Origin: Adiantum capillus-veneris
Taxonomy: Eukaryota > Streptophyta > Polypodiopsida > Polypodiales > Pteridaceae
NCBI GenBank assembly: GCA_014529385.2
Contig: CM043969.1
Span: 22,441,946-22,505,945 of the forward strand
Length of the DNA stretch: 64,000 nucleotides
Direction: 5' to 3'
Made by a program: the position numbers and the translations under genes. The notes beneath the pieces are model-generated. The model made no database searches. It saw only the letters and a program-made list of their open reading frames with translations, and was not told the origin of the DNA. Shown one piece after another: positions 22,728-34,312 of the stretch. Within the stretch, counting starts at the first letter, position 1; each line of letters starts with the position of its first letter.

Positions 22728-23876
22728 ATGGAAGTTACCTCAAATAATGGTTCTAGTGAAGAGCTAGACTGTACAACAAAAATTTTACAGGATACTGATA
22801 TTGGCATGGGATGCTCTCAAAAATTCTATCAAGAAGATGAGCCACTACATGCTTCTAATGGATCTATCGGCACTTTAGCTGAGCAGGGCATCATATTTAC
22901 TACAGATGATTGCATAAACAAAGCTACTATATACACAATAGTTTATGAAGTGGCCAGAATTGTGGACCTAACACAGGATGAGCCTGAAGATGCCAATGAA
23001 ACTATGGTTGCTCCTAGCAATATGCTTGCTGATTCTATTATCACAGAAGAAGATTCCATAATTGATGGTTTTTTGGCCCAATCTGAAGAAGAAGGTTATA
23101 GCAGTATAAAAGAGCTTTGTGATGCATGTACCCCTTCAGAGGGGGGGGGGGGGGGGGGTGATGAACCTTTTCAAAGTTATAATGACTTGCTAAGTAGCAT
23201 GGATGCAGATGAGGAAGCAGAGGACAATATTGATGAGTTTGAAGATTGCCTAGATCATGCTAATTGGGAACCAGATATTGACATGGATTTTACATCTATG
23301 CTTATATACGGACTGCAAAAAGAGCCAACTCATATAGCTTTGATGAATGTTGAGACTTCCGAGGGTGATTTTCCCAAGGATACTATGGATGAAGATCTTC
23401 AAGATAAAGCTATTATCCATTATCAAACTCAAAAACCAGGTAAAAATCTCTCTGATGATACAGGTCCAAGAAGTCCTAAGGTTTTTCATAATGGCTATGA
23501 AGTTAGAGGGGGTGATGATACTAAATCGTCCTCAATACTGCATAAAGTGCACAGGGTTTTTCATTTCTTTGGACAATGTGCCAAATGTGGATGGATTTGG
23601 ATACTATTCCTAGTAATTCTTATGTTAGTGATGTCCTGGCTACCAGTAAAAGGGAGTCAGAATTCTTTAGTTCTTGCTGGTAACGATCTAAAGTTACCAA
23701 AAGTTTATGAGATGTGGATGCTGCATTATGCTTCAGGTGAAGCTCTAGTATATTGTAGAGGCCATCAATGCTATGTGATCTTAATGGTATTTGATCGAGG
23801 TGATTTGACATATCTTCCAAACAAGGTTCATTATGGATGGGTATTTTTGGGTCTACATTCTGTTTCTTTTTGCTAG
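22728..23876 (+). CDS. Element B ORF2, acidic protein with one membrane segment
   Basis: An open frame of 382 codons from ATG 22728. Residues 1-270 are strongly acidic and probably disordered, with runs such as DADEEAEDNIDEFED. An 18-base G run at about 23141 encodes a glycine tract. Residues about 288-306 (WIWILFLVILMLVMSWLPV) are a clear membrane helix, preceded by a CAKCG pair. About 75 residues follow, with several Cys. One frame over, the sequence stays open for about 45 more codons ending IIPFDPGSY, so the ancestral protein was probably longer. There is no N-terminal signal peptide. It sits where pol would be. An envelope-like or membrane-targeting role is possible but unproven. Confidence 0.55.
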   Translation: MEVTSNNGSSEELDCTTKILQDTDIGMGCSQKFYQEDEPLHASNGSIGTLAEQGIIFTTDDCINKATIYTIVYEVARIVDLTQDEPEDANETMVAPSNMLADSIITEEDSIIDGFLAQSEEEGYSSIKELCDACTPSEGGGGGGDEPFQSYNDLLSSMDADEEAEDNIDEFEDCLDHANWEPDIDMDFTSMLIYGLQKEPTHIALMNVETSEGDFPKDTMDEDLQDKAIIHYQTQKPGKNLSDDTGPRSPKVFHNGYEVRGGDDTKSSSILHKVHRVFHFFGQCAKCGWIWILFLVILMLVMSWLPVKGSQNSLVLAGNDLKLPKVYEMWMLHYASGEALVYCRGHQCYVILMVFDRGDLTYLPNKVHYGWVFLGLHSVSFC

Positions 23877-24575
23877 ATCAAGGAATAGCATATTTGGAGC
23901 AGAAATGCTTGAAGTTGATTGATTCAGGATATGTATGCTCATGTGGATATTATGTTGCACCACTATTGGGGCAATTTCTTATCATCCCATTTGATCCTGG
24001 GAGCTATTGAAGAGCAACTTGCAGATTCAAGGATATCATTTATTTTCCTATAGCAGGTTACTTGGCAGTAGATTTGTTTTTGGATGTATGCTAAGACAGA
24101 AGTGTTTTTGGTTATATGATCAATAAGCTTACATAGCTAGCTTCCAGTTGACATCTTTGGACAATTGTTATAGTATCTTCACATCTTTTGAGATGGTTCT
24201 GCTACCAGAACTTGAGGTAAAGGACTTGACGACCATTTCGCGTGCAGACAGAGTAAGGCATACTTGAGCTTGACAGGGTTCCCTAAAGCGAGCTGCAGGT
24301 CAAGCCGTGTGCATAATTAACTGGAGCACTTGAGTCTGGCGGGGTTCACTAAACAACTTTTTCATAATTGAATGCTTTGGAGATAGGACCACTACTGTTC
24401 AAAGAGTTGCGGTGGGGCAGCTACCAGATAATTGAGCTAGACTATTGATGGTATGATTTAAGCCCTATTTTGGTTTACATGTCTTTATCAGCTACGTGAG
24501 CTTGATGAAAAGTAACTTGAGGTATTTATAGCAGATGCAGCTTGAAGACCGGTTGGCACAGGCCGGAGGCTCTAT
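23877..24575 (+). other. Element B 3' untranslated region
   Basis: The first 135 bp continue the ORF2 coding sense in a shifted frame. The rest has no usable ORF. A diverged pair of CTTGAG...GGGTTC.CTAAA motifs sits near 24265-24356. Confidence 0.45.
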
Positions 24576-24592
24576 AGGTTTAGAGGGGGTGT
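24576..24592 (+). other. Element B polypurine tract
   Basis: ATAGGTTTAGAGGGGGTG lies immediately upstream of the 3' LTR, where the plus-strand primer is expected. Confidence 0.55.
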
Positions 24593-24596
24593 ACGT

Positions 24597-26384
24597 TGTG
24601 CCGCTCCACTTCCATGCCAAGAAAATGAGAAAAGGGATGCCAATTAGGCTTATTTAATGAATCCTACGTGATTATTCAGCAATAATAAAGGCTTGCTAAC
24701 AAGGCAACCTTAAGCTAAAAGTGTGTCAGATGCGGCTCTAAGGGCCAAAAGATGTCTTGGTAATGCTAAATAGTGACTATGCTTGAAGTGGGTCAAAGTT
24801 AAAGTACTCGAAGTGCTCTATAGGCTTGTTTTTATGGATCGTCAATCAGAGCTACGGATAAGAAGTTATGACAGTTTTAAGTTGAGTCAGTAGTAGTAGA
24901 TCCGTACCGGATTGGGAAACTGCAGCCAAGGTGACAAAATTGAAATGAATGCATGGGCCTGAAGTGCTCACTTTGTGGAGCACGTCGGTCTTTTTAGATC
25001 AGTGATAGGAGTCCCGATCGCCGAGATATTGGCCGATAAAGATTCACCGAGGGCCGTTTCCGTACCAATCCATTCCACTCGATCGCTGTGCCATTTTGGA
25101 ATTTTGAGCAGCAGCCAGGGTTTTGAATGCAGTAGAGGCAATAAATTTCATGATGAGGTTGCTAATTGGGGGCTGCTAGGGAAAGGTGTTATGCTTACCA
25201 ATGCCTTGCCCACCCAATAAAGAGCCTAATGAATATGGCCGCCCACTAAACTATGGCCAATGTCCGCCGCCCTAATTATCAAATAAGTGTGTGAAGCCAA
25301 GGGAAAAGAAACACATGGCGGGAAGGGGGCTGCGAACAACGGCAGCGCACTAAGAATAAAGAGGCTCGTGCAGGCCGCATCGAGCATCGGATGAACTTGC
25401 CACATTGTCGAATGTTGCTCAGCAGCTCCTCGTGTAGCTATTCGACACTAGTTGCAACATTTTTCGTGAGGGTCAAGTTTTGGGTTGCCACATCATAGGA
25501 TGGCTACCCATTAGCGACATCGTTAATGGGCAGGCTATTTTTAGCAAGGCAAAGTGCCCATGCAGCCTATAAAGGAAAGGGGGGGGCTCTCTTGGAGTCC
25601 CTCTTGTTTTTTTGGGTTCTCTCCTGTTTTCATTTTTGAGTGACCTGTCTCCAAGGAGGAAAGCCTAAGCTCTTTAATCTCTCTTAAATCAAGCCTAAGC
25701 CCGGATTATCAAAGCTTTAAGCCAAGATTTCCTAAGGTTTCTTAAGCTATGAGATCAAGCCTAAGATTGGATTCCTTGAGCCAAGCCTAATCTCAATCTC
25801 CTTAAGCCGAGCCTAATCTCAAAGTCCTTAAGCCAAGCTTAATCTCGCTCTCTTTAGCAGAGATAATCCTAATCTCCTTAAGCCAAACCTAAGCTGGATC
25901 GTCATAAACTTTAAGCTAAGCTTTCATACGAGCTCTAAGCCTAATATCGGATGTCATTAGCTTTGAGAACCATATTCTCAAGGTCTCCAAGCCTAATCAA
26001 TATATAACCCCGATTATCACAAGCTCTAAACCGAATCCCTAAGCCCCTTAAACCAATATTAAGCCATAAATCTTAAGCCAAATCAGACCACCTAAGGCCA
26101 TTGGAAGTCGAAGCTCCTAAGCCAAGCAAGAAGAAGCAGAAGGCAGTACATGGCAGTTCATTATTGATTGTCTTGATTAGCACCTGGATGAAGACAGATT
26201 AAACTTTGTAAGGAGCATAAATGCTTCCATTAACATTTGATTAAGCACAAATACTGTTGATTATTTGGTTCAAGATAAATTGTCTATTTTAAGCTCTATT
26301 CCCATTAATTTTTTCTGCTGCACCTCTCACAGCCAGGGGCCCAATGCTTTCCCGGATTACCTTTCGAATACAAATCCCCTGACA
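24597..26384 (+). repeat. Element B 3' LTR
   Basis: 1788 bp, from TGTGCCGCTCCAC to CAAATCCCCTGACA, collinear with 19939-22022 except for the missing 251-bp PPR-like stretch and smaller gaps. It carries the same TATA candidate and minisatellite. Confidence 0.88.
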
Positions 26385-26388
26385 ACGT

Positions 26389-28090
26389 TGGAGTAGAACG
26401 TATTGACCACGTGATAGAAATCGCTTACCACCTGTGTATTGGAAATCATATCTAAATTCCAATATTTTGGATGGAGCATATAAGCAACACTATGGAGTGG
26501 ACTATGAGCGCTCTTCCACCTTGCATGAAAATACTTGGCCAAAATTTTCTGTTGTTTGCCAGAGAATGGTAGTCGCCACTCCTTCTCTATTGCAGACCCT
26601 TTCACCTCTTTGAGATTTTCAAGACTCTGTTGAGTTGACCACCATGTCATCCACACTTTGCCCAAGTTTGGCACCCTTTGATCAAGATTGCGGATGTGAA
26701 CATAACGGGCATCATTACATGGTATGCATCCATTACACTCCTCCACCAAGAAGCCTTGTTTACATTGCCACGTAGACATGTAATTTTATCTTTCACTTTT
26801 TCTTTCTGCTCAAGCTGCCATTCATCAAAGGCTACGCAATTGAACGTGTCAATCATAACACATTTATTGTACAGAAGTGATTCCAAGGTATAAAAATGCG
26901 TGAAAAAATAAGTTTCAGTAGGAAGTTTCAACGCCACTGACATGCGCATCCTATACAAATCGAGCACTATTTGTCATTTCAAGATAAATTTCACAACCTG
27001 ACGTGCTGTATCAATTATTTTGGCCAACCATGTGGTTTCTTCACTAGTGTACCAATCCTTCAACACTAAGTTCAAGCTGTGCGTATTACAACCATTGGCA
27101 AAAATGTGTGGAAAGCACTTCTTTATTAATTTAGTGGCATTTTTACAATTCTTTGCATTGTCCATGACTACTTGAACGACATGTTCAACACCAATTTCTT
27201 TAATTACATTAATCAAGACCTCAAAAATATATTTGCCACTTTTAATTGCACCAGAACTATCAATCACCTTAATAAACGTTGCTCCGCTTGGACAAACCAT
27301 CATTACATTGATCAGCGGTCTTCTTTGAACATTGACCAACCATCACTCACAATCGTACATTCTGAAAGCAAAATAGTTTCAAGTATTATTTTGCCAACAC
27401 GCTCTTTGACTCCAATGTAACATTTATCCAAGAAAACATTTTGTATTGTGTGATAAGAAGGAGCTCATAATCCTAGGACAAACTCACCGATTTTCTTCCA
27501 AGCAGCATTCCAATGATTGTTGTCTACCATGACCAAAGCACTTCCAATAAAGAATATTGCTTTGGCGAGAGCAGTTTCTACTTCTTCTAGAAACTGCACT
27601 CGAAAGCTTTGATGTAATGATTTTTGACGCATTTGACTAAATCCACCTTCATTGTGACACTTAAAAGGAACACTGCTTGGAATTTCGTCTCCTTGCGGAG
27701 GGTGTTCCCAAGGTTAGTTGGTGTCACTACAAGATCTGTAGAGCTAATATTTGGCTCTGAAAACTCTTGACTCGAAGCCACAGGGCTATATATCTGTTGT
27801 CTCTTGTCACTTTTTTTGGCGAGCTCTTCTCTCAAACGCTTTGCAACTGCAGGTGCCTGAGGATACTCACATTTCTTACAAATCTTTTTAACGCTACCCA
27901 AAAAATGATCCCTAATACGTGGTGCACCGCCTAATTTTGTTGTGTGACAAAATTTACATTGCCACTTCATATACCGTCCGCATATGTTGTGAGCATAGTC
28001 CCACTCCTTGTTAGGAGGTTTTCTATTCTTTGGCTTCTTCGTACCACTTGGTTTTCTATTCTTTGGCTTCTTCGTACCACTTGTGCCCAC
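26389..28090 (-). pseudogene. hAT transposase, N-terminal and core parts
   Basis: On the minus strand, in order: a basic N-terminus with a tandem repeat of GTKKPKNRKP; a BED zinc finger (WQCKFCH ... RIRDHF, 28.0-27.9 kb); a broken linker (27.6-27.34 kb); a DUF659-type core with VVQVVMDNAKNC and ANGCNTHSLNLVLKD (27.34-26.97 kb), where the Asp is a candidate catalytic residue; and the following helical domain with a WW pair, HSVAYMLHPKYW and VVNTFY. Frameshifts separate the blocks. The protein would cut and join hAT ends in the nucleus, but this copy is dead and further split by element B. Confidence 0.85.
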
Positions 28091-29103
28091 ATTTTACTCC
28101 ATTGCTTTTAAATTAACACTGAAGACAAAAGAACCAGATGTTTAGTTTTTGAAACATTTTTCTTATTTTCAATATATATTAAAATTAAAAAATCATTCAA
28201 TATGAAAGTAACCATGATGCACAATATGAGATTTTCAATGCACGCTTGTCAATCCACATATCGATCACCTATATGGTAAGCAAACATAAACATTGCAATA
28301 TAGTCTATGCATGGCATAGTAACTACAAAAATGCTATGAATCTCTCAATGCAATTATTATTATAATGATTATTTATATGTCCACTTCGATTGCTACAAAA
28401 AACAAGACACATCTAATTTCAATTGCTACAAAAAACAAATGAAAATAATAAAATATATGACTGGTCATTTCAGGCACTAATAATCTATCGTAATACATAA
28501 TGCACTCTCTGTATAAATCAATGCATGAACTAATGCAAATAAATCTTCAACAAAATCACTCAATTGAGGACTACTTGTACCGAGTGAAGGATCGTATCTC
28601 CACATGCAACCAATCCAATATATAAAAGCTATTTTAACCCAATTAAGGATTATAGATCTTATACTCTGAAGTGATAGTGTAAATAAACTTAAATCTATGC
28701 TGGTGAAAAATGCAAGACTTCAAGGATCTCTGTATGCCCAATACACTAGTACAGGACATCTGACCCTTGACTATCGACTCGTCATATACATATGCTCATC
28801 TTTTAAAACCAATTACAACCCTCATTTGGACCAATGGCTTCTTCACAAAATGAGCATGACTCTCCAAGTTTTGAGTTCTTTTGGTTTCGTACCTTTATGT
28901 AAACGAATTTAAAAAAAATTAGAAGTGGTTACATAATTAAGAATCACGTTCGGCCCAAAAAAAGGACGTGTGACTCTGTAACCTTAGGTCAATTCACAAG
29001 GAGATGACTATACCCGGCACTCGGTTACACTCCCCAAGGATCTACCTAGCTAAAGGACCACGATTAGCACACTATTGACTATATATAATTACTCCCTCTA
29101 GGA
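28091..29103. other. No gene seen
   Basis: AT-rich sequence upstream of the hAT gene. The 5' hAT terminus may lie here, but I could not pair terminal inverted repeats. Confidence 0.4.
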
Positions 29104-29173
29104 TTTTTCATTTTCCCAGCGGGCCCGCCGGGCAATTACATATACCCGACGGGCCCACCGGGAAAATGAAAAA
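29104..29173. repeat. GC-rich hairpin
   Basis: Arms at 29104-29132 and 29145-29173 are 29-base reverse complements with three mismatches (outer part TTTTTCATTTTCCC, inner part GGGCCCG). The loop is 12 bases. A third related GCCCGGCGGGCCC block follows at about 29174-29186. It stands out sharply from the AT-rich surroundings. Confidence 0.85.
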
Positions 29174-29186
29174 GCCCGGCGGGCCC

Positions 29187-29424
29187 TGGAGGGAAAAATA
29201 AAAAACCCGTAAAGCTAACCGGCTCTATGGAATTTTGCAAGTCATAATTAAAGTCACGCTAACAATTAACGTGATCACATTATTTTCTTGTGTAAATACT
29301 AGAGTTATTGACGTCATCACACAATCATGATCACGTTAATGAGATCCCTCGTGATCACTCAATGTTATTAACTTGCTCACATGTTTGTGATCACGATAAT
29401 GAAATCCTTCAGTCATTGGCTATA
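29187..29424. repeat. Repeated GTGATCAC motifs
   Basis: The palindrome GTGATCAC or TGATCACG occurs at least four times in about 200 bp, partly as TGATCACG(T/A)TAATGA(G/A)ATCC. No coding sequence is seen. This may be the edge of an unclassified element. Confidence 0.55.
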
Positions 29425-29857
29425 TGCCTGTTGAATTGATGTATGGTAAAAAACATGTGGTGCCAATTGAAGATGTAGTTCTCATATGGAATGTATTTCC
29501 ATGGGAAGATGGAATGAGTAGATAAGACCTCCTCGCATTTTGCATACGACGATTGGAAAGAAGGCCTCGAGACATTGAGCTTGCAAAAGCTCAGCTAAAG
29601 GATGCAAGGTTGAAGAATAAAGACAAATTTGACAAGAGCACCAGGCTCAGACCAAAAGCCATTGAAGAGAGCGATTGGGTGTTGGTGCATAATAGTAGCC
29701 TTGAAAACCAACACTATTTAGTAAGAAATCTTTCAAAGAGATGGTTGGGCCCTTATGTTGTCAAACATGTGCATAAAAATACAATTTACACCTTTCGTCA
29801 GCTGGATGGGATAGAAATGAAAATTCCCATTGTAGGAAAAAGGGTTAAATGTTGAAA
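29425..29857 (+). pseudogene. Ty3-type integrase C-terminal fragment
   Basis: The start reads GYMPVELMYGKKHVVPIED, the familiar motif just after the integrase core. After one stop come ARLKNKDKFDKSTRLRP and WLGPYVVKHVHKNTIYTFRQ, the SH3-like tail that binds DNA. It ends near 29857. The catalytic core and everything upstream are missing, so this is a 3' remnant of a Ty3 element on the plus strand. A G-rich run at about 30015-30027 followed by TGTCG could be its polypurine tract and 3' LTR start, but the LTR end is not defined. Confidence 0.72.
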
Positions 29858-30589
29858 AGAGGAGGAGATGCTGATCCATTTGAGGCACAACCTAGTGAGG
29901 AGGATGATGGGTCTAACTATATGCAAATTGAGGATGAGAGAAGATGCGGCATCTGATCATGAGTTTTAATGCATAACAACTACATAGTCATACATACCAG
30001 AGGATGTGCAGGTTCAACGGGGGTGGATGTCGTTTTGTGGCACGTGCACAATGTTAAATAAAAACATTCACCTCATTTTTAACACCTTGTAATGCATGTA
30101 AATAAAAGCAATCATGTACATATTGTGATAAATGTTGAGGTAGCTATACTGCAATCACTATCATGTACATACTATTCGGGGAGTCATCACCCTGGATGTG
30201 GCACCTTTGCGTGCTTTCCCACTTGATCAGATTCCTATTTTGGTTTTATGATGTAAATATTCTAAGTGTTTCATGGTGTCACGCGCATCTCGCCCATAGA
30301 GATTGATGCGGGCAAAAACTACCAAAAATAGCAGCTAACAAGAGTTGCAAAATTGCATGGAAAGTGACCCAAAATGGAATATTAATGAAAAATGATGCAC
30401 ATCTATTCTTTTTATGCTTTTTCAAGTGACTCCACAAATTTAGGGATTTTTTGACCCCGTTTGGAATTTTTCACATAAAAAATGGCCTAATTTTGGTCCA
30501 AAGTGGAAAAATGGCCCAAAAATTGACACATCAGCTGAAAATTCCATGAGAAAGAGAGAAAGGGCTGTGTTTTAGTAAAAAGAACCTGA
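29858..30589. other. Possible Ty3 3' flank, no gene
   Basis: Downstream of the integrase fragment. Apart from the tentative polypurine tract there is no supported feature. Confidence 0.35.
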
Positions 30590-31398
30590 ATGGTGGTAGT
30601 CCATTTAAAAGACCGTGATCCTAAAAGACAGTCTTACAAGAAGTACAATCAGCTGCCTCTTATGTACAAACCCCATTGGTGCAGCTTACATGAACGGGAG
30701 TGCAAGTTGGTTCAAGAATCCTTTGGATTTCTAATATTTTTAAATGAATTATTTACATGTCTTATGAAAGATCCTAAGTAGGTCATGGAGCAACACAATA
30801 TATCAGCAGATGAAAAAGAGGAAAGGATGAGGAATACAATGAAGTGGCGAAGATAGAGGAGTCCATTGATATTGAAGATGAAGCAATAGAGGTGGAACGA
30901 AGCAAACTTCTCTCATTGAAAACCTCAGATATCAAGCTACCTCTAGACGTGTCACGTTTCAATGAGTAGCAATCCACCTTAATGCTACCACGAGTGCTGG
31001 AGTTTAAATTTGGAGATAGGTCATACATTTTCCTTCATGATATACAAAGTATTTTTTGTTTGCGGGAGGACTTTGAACTGGCCACTACTCCAGGTATCAG
31101 GAGGAGAGGAATGGATTTATTTCATATGAGAGTAGTGATGATGAGGCAATGGAGATCTCCAGTAACCCACTGGACTGGCTAAAATTGTTCTTTGAAAATA
31201 CAAAAAAGTATAAATTAATCCTTCTTGATGAAGCCACATTTCAAACTTATTGAAATAATCTCAAGCCATCAACTAGTAATCAAGATATGGAGGATTGGTT
31301 TAAGCGATGAGCACAGGAGTCAACCCGATCAATCAACCTATGGAACAATGAGCTTTTTTTGCAGGATGAGAGTTTCATGGTATAACATCTTCCCCCCC

Positions 31399-31475
<77 letters not shown>

Positions 31476-31727
31476 CTTTTGTTGCAGTCATGGATTGCTG
31501 AAAAGGACAACTTTCTTCATTGTCAAAGAAGACAGTTCCATGGCAAGGATACAACTCTAGGACAATATCTTCCTAGTCTATGTGAGGCACCCATCCTAAT
31601 CTTCCAGAACAAAATGTCACAAAAGGGGAATACTCTAACCTATGCTTTCAAGACATTATCTCGCTTCTTAGGTGGTCCAATGCTGCCACAAAATGCATAC
31701 AAATTATCCTCGTCAACAAGGTTTTAG
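30590..31727 (+). pseudogene. Unrecognised decayed gene with a likely intron
   Basis: Protein-like plus-strand frames run from about 30.6 kb. They include LLSLKTSDIKLPLDVSRF, LEFKFGDRSYIFLHDIQSI and, after a shift, SNPLDWLKLFFENTKKYKL. A last exon (31488-31727) encodes SWIAEKDNFLHCQRRQFHG and LTYAFKTLSRFLGGPM. A GT at 31380 and a pyrimidine-rich TTTTGTTGCAG ending at 31487 would remove the CT and CA microsatellites and keep the frame (DESFM joined to SWIAE). I do not recognise the family. Stops and shifts upstream indicate decay. Confidence 0.45.
31380..31487 (+). other. Predicted intron holding (CT)n and (CA)n
   Basis: Donor ATG|GTATAA and acceptor CTTTTGTTGCAG|TC bracket a C run, a CT microsatellite (31402-31441) and a CA microsatellite (31443-31473). 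Splicing joins two protein-like stretches in frame. Confidence 0.45.
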
Positions 31728-32399
31728 GGAGAGAACATTTTGGTTACTTGCCACAATATACTGGGGCCCTGCAACATACTACTACACATACAGAGCAATG
31801 GAATTATCTTTAGGGAAATAAAACCCTAGTAAACTCTTAGAGTATGACAATTCAGATACAATGACGAGGTTCCAAACAATATTTGCAAATCATCAAAAGT
31901 TTGAAATAATTGTGGTACATATTGAATTTAATTCTACAGGCATTTGTGGTACATCCAATCATCTAAACTCTAATTCTCTTGTTCCGTCGATGATTGGCAT
32001 ATTGCATTGTCTCCCTCCACCTGATTTGACTTTCAAAAGCACTTGAGTTGTTGAATGTGTTTGCTCATTTTTTTGAAGTTGTGAATGTCTGATTGCCTGT
32101 ACGGTTGTTGATGAGGCCAATACTTGCTTTTGTTGCATGCGGTGAATGATTCTATGATAAAACCACTGAAATAACTCCTTCAGACTATTTGCCTTATTTC
32201 GAGAGCCTCCATGTTGTGTGTGTGTCGTAAGTAGGCATTTCTAGCTGTAATGAGATTTCTCAAAGCCCTGGGTGTTCCATATACCTGGATTCCCATACTT
32301 TTGGATGAATTATGGCAAATGATTAAAAGTAATGTACTACAAAATAAGAAATTTATTTAGAAATTTAAACGCAAACTTTGTACTTTGACTATCTGAGGT
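31728..32399. other. No gene seen
   Basis: AT-rich intergenic sequence with a short GT run. Nothing supported. Confidence 0.4.
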
Positions 32400-34009
32400 G
32401 CTTTGAATTTATCATGTAATGAGTGACTTGAGTGTCACTCCATGCTGTCTTGAAGGCTTTTTCAGTAAGCAGAAGGTTCTGTTTAAACTTGCAAAGATTA
32501 TCCTGCGACCAATCATCATTTTCACACATTTGAGATAATGTGTCAATGGAACACTACACATCACCCTTTGCATTGTGAGTTTTTGGCTCTTGGTCTTTCA
32601 CTGCTAAACGAAGTTTTTTCCAGTGCATATAATCAACTTTGCGAATGTAGGTAGAGTGATATACTCTCCCTCGATTTGTTAGCTTCACATCTTTCATACC
32701 TTGAGGTTTAGATAGAAAACGGCGTGCCTTAACCCCACCTATGGATGGTTTGTAAGGTACATATTTCTCATTGCTTGACCTTTTTTTGTCCCACTAGATT
32801 TTCACATTGCCCCCATGTATACCAATATATAACAAAACTAGTTCCAAAGCCTCTAGAGTGACCTGTCGTTCAACTGACTTTTTGATTTTCCAAGCAAACC
32901 CAATGTACAAATATACCAACTTCTCTACAATTTGGTAAAGAACATGCATTGTACAAATATGAATATTAGCAAGTGGTATATTCAAAATTGGTCAAAAATT
33001 AGAGTCTTGATTGTGACGAGTAGGAGCCTTTCTCCACCACTTTGGGTCCATCATCTTTGCAGGCTCAATCCAATACAAGCATGGAGACTATTCCATGGCA
33101 CCCATTCCACTTTACTTTGAGATCACCTACAAGATGCCATTTAACTTGAAAGTCTCCTCTCCCATCTACAGCTAGTACCTCTCCTCGATTCATTTGCCTA
33201 TCAATGATATCTAGAATAGGGGCTCGATGGAACACCCAAAATAAAATTTAATGGTCTTCTTTCTTTACCTGCAAGATTAATCCTTATGAGATATTAAAAA
33301 TAAATCTAAAATTTAGGTACAATAGAGGGCTTGCTAGAGATGCAAAATTGGAAATACTGGATTACCTGAAATGCACCAAGCCACCATATGTTTGTTTCTG
33401 ATTGAACACTGAAGTATATATGAAGGATCATCTGTGGGACATTTGGAAAGAGCCCTATTTATTAGTCTGATTGTAACTTGCTCTAGCTTATTCTCTTTAA
33501 GAATCTCACACTCATCTAGCTTCAAAACAAAATCTAGAACGCCACCTGTCCCTTCAAATGTGATATTGTAGAACTCTACCATTCTAGTTTGCAACAAAGT
33601 CAGGTCCATGAAGGTATTGTTGTACTCATCAGAAGTGACAGTAGCTCCCTGTGAGCTATAAATATCTTGAAGATGAAATGGACATCCAATGAAGTTGGTC
33701 TGTTCATTATTGAGCGTGGAGTCTTTCCCTCAAAACACTTGTAGATGTTGGTAAAAGCTTAGACTTTATTCCCTTCTTCACAAACATGGAAGAAATAGAT
33801 TGTTAAATAGCTGAGTAACCTCTTTTACTAACGCCAAGAGAGTCCAATGTACCTCGTATTTGCTTGGCAGGCACTGCATTCTTTGAAATGAATTTGTCAA
33901 CGACATCCCATTGCAAAACCTTAAACTTTCTGTCATGCATTATATCCTTTGCAAGACCACTAATTATCAATGTCTTTAATTGCTTTCCTACATTGGCCTT
34001 TGAGTCCAT
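32400..34009 (-). pseudogene. Unrecognised decayed minus-strand gene
   Basis: From ATG 34009 (MDSKANVGKQLKTLIISGLA) protein-like sequence can be followed with frameshifts to about 32.4 kb. Readable blocks include LGVSKRGYSAI, MDLTLLQTRMVEFYNITFEG, the continuation LDFVLKLDECEILKENKLEQ, EKLVYLYIGFAWKIKKSVER, and a basic region with SNEKYVPYKPS and GRVYHSTYIRKVDYMHWK. It has at least three frame breaks. I recognise no domain. The length (over 500 codons) and lack of Gag or Pol motifs suggest a host gene or a DNA-transposon gene. Confidence 0.4.
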
Positions 34010-34312
34010 GTTTTATTTGTTTGGATATATAGAATCTCTACAAAGAAAGTATAACTAACATAAGCAAAAACTTAGATTAGTTTAAATTTATTAGAAAGTT
34101 TACAATGCTCACCTCAATACTTGGATTCTTTTCTTAAGGCCGACATAGCCTACCTTCAACGTTTCAAGATTCCATAGTTTCTTTTTTCGCACACGAGTGC
34201 CTAACGTTGTCTCTTTGTTTTGTAATGTCTGTACCTTTGTTCACAAGACCTGTGATGCTTGTGGGTACTGCATTACAGTCTTTTGGTCCTCATAATGCAA
34301 ACTAGAAAGTCT

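Larger units (their letters stand above)
19939..26384 (+). mobile_element. Pol-less LTR retrotransposon (element B)
   Basis: This 6446-bp element has LTRs starting TGTCA or TGTG and ending TGACA, a primer-site position at 22027, a polypurine tract before the right LTR, and a 4-bp target duplication ACGT (19935-19938 and 26385-26388). Removing it restores the hAT frame exactly. The internal region is only about 2.57 kb. It encodes a Gag-like ORF and an acidic protein with one membrane segment. I find no protease, reverse transcriptase, RNase H or integrase in any frame, so it must have used another element's enzymes. The LTRs differ at about one site in eight over the first 180 bp, which implies an old insertion. 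Confidence 0.88.
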
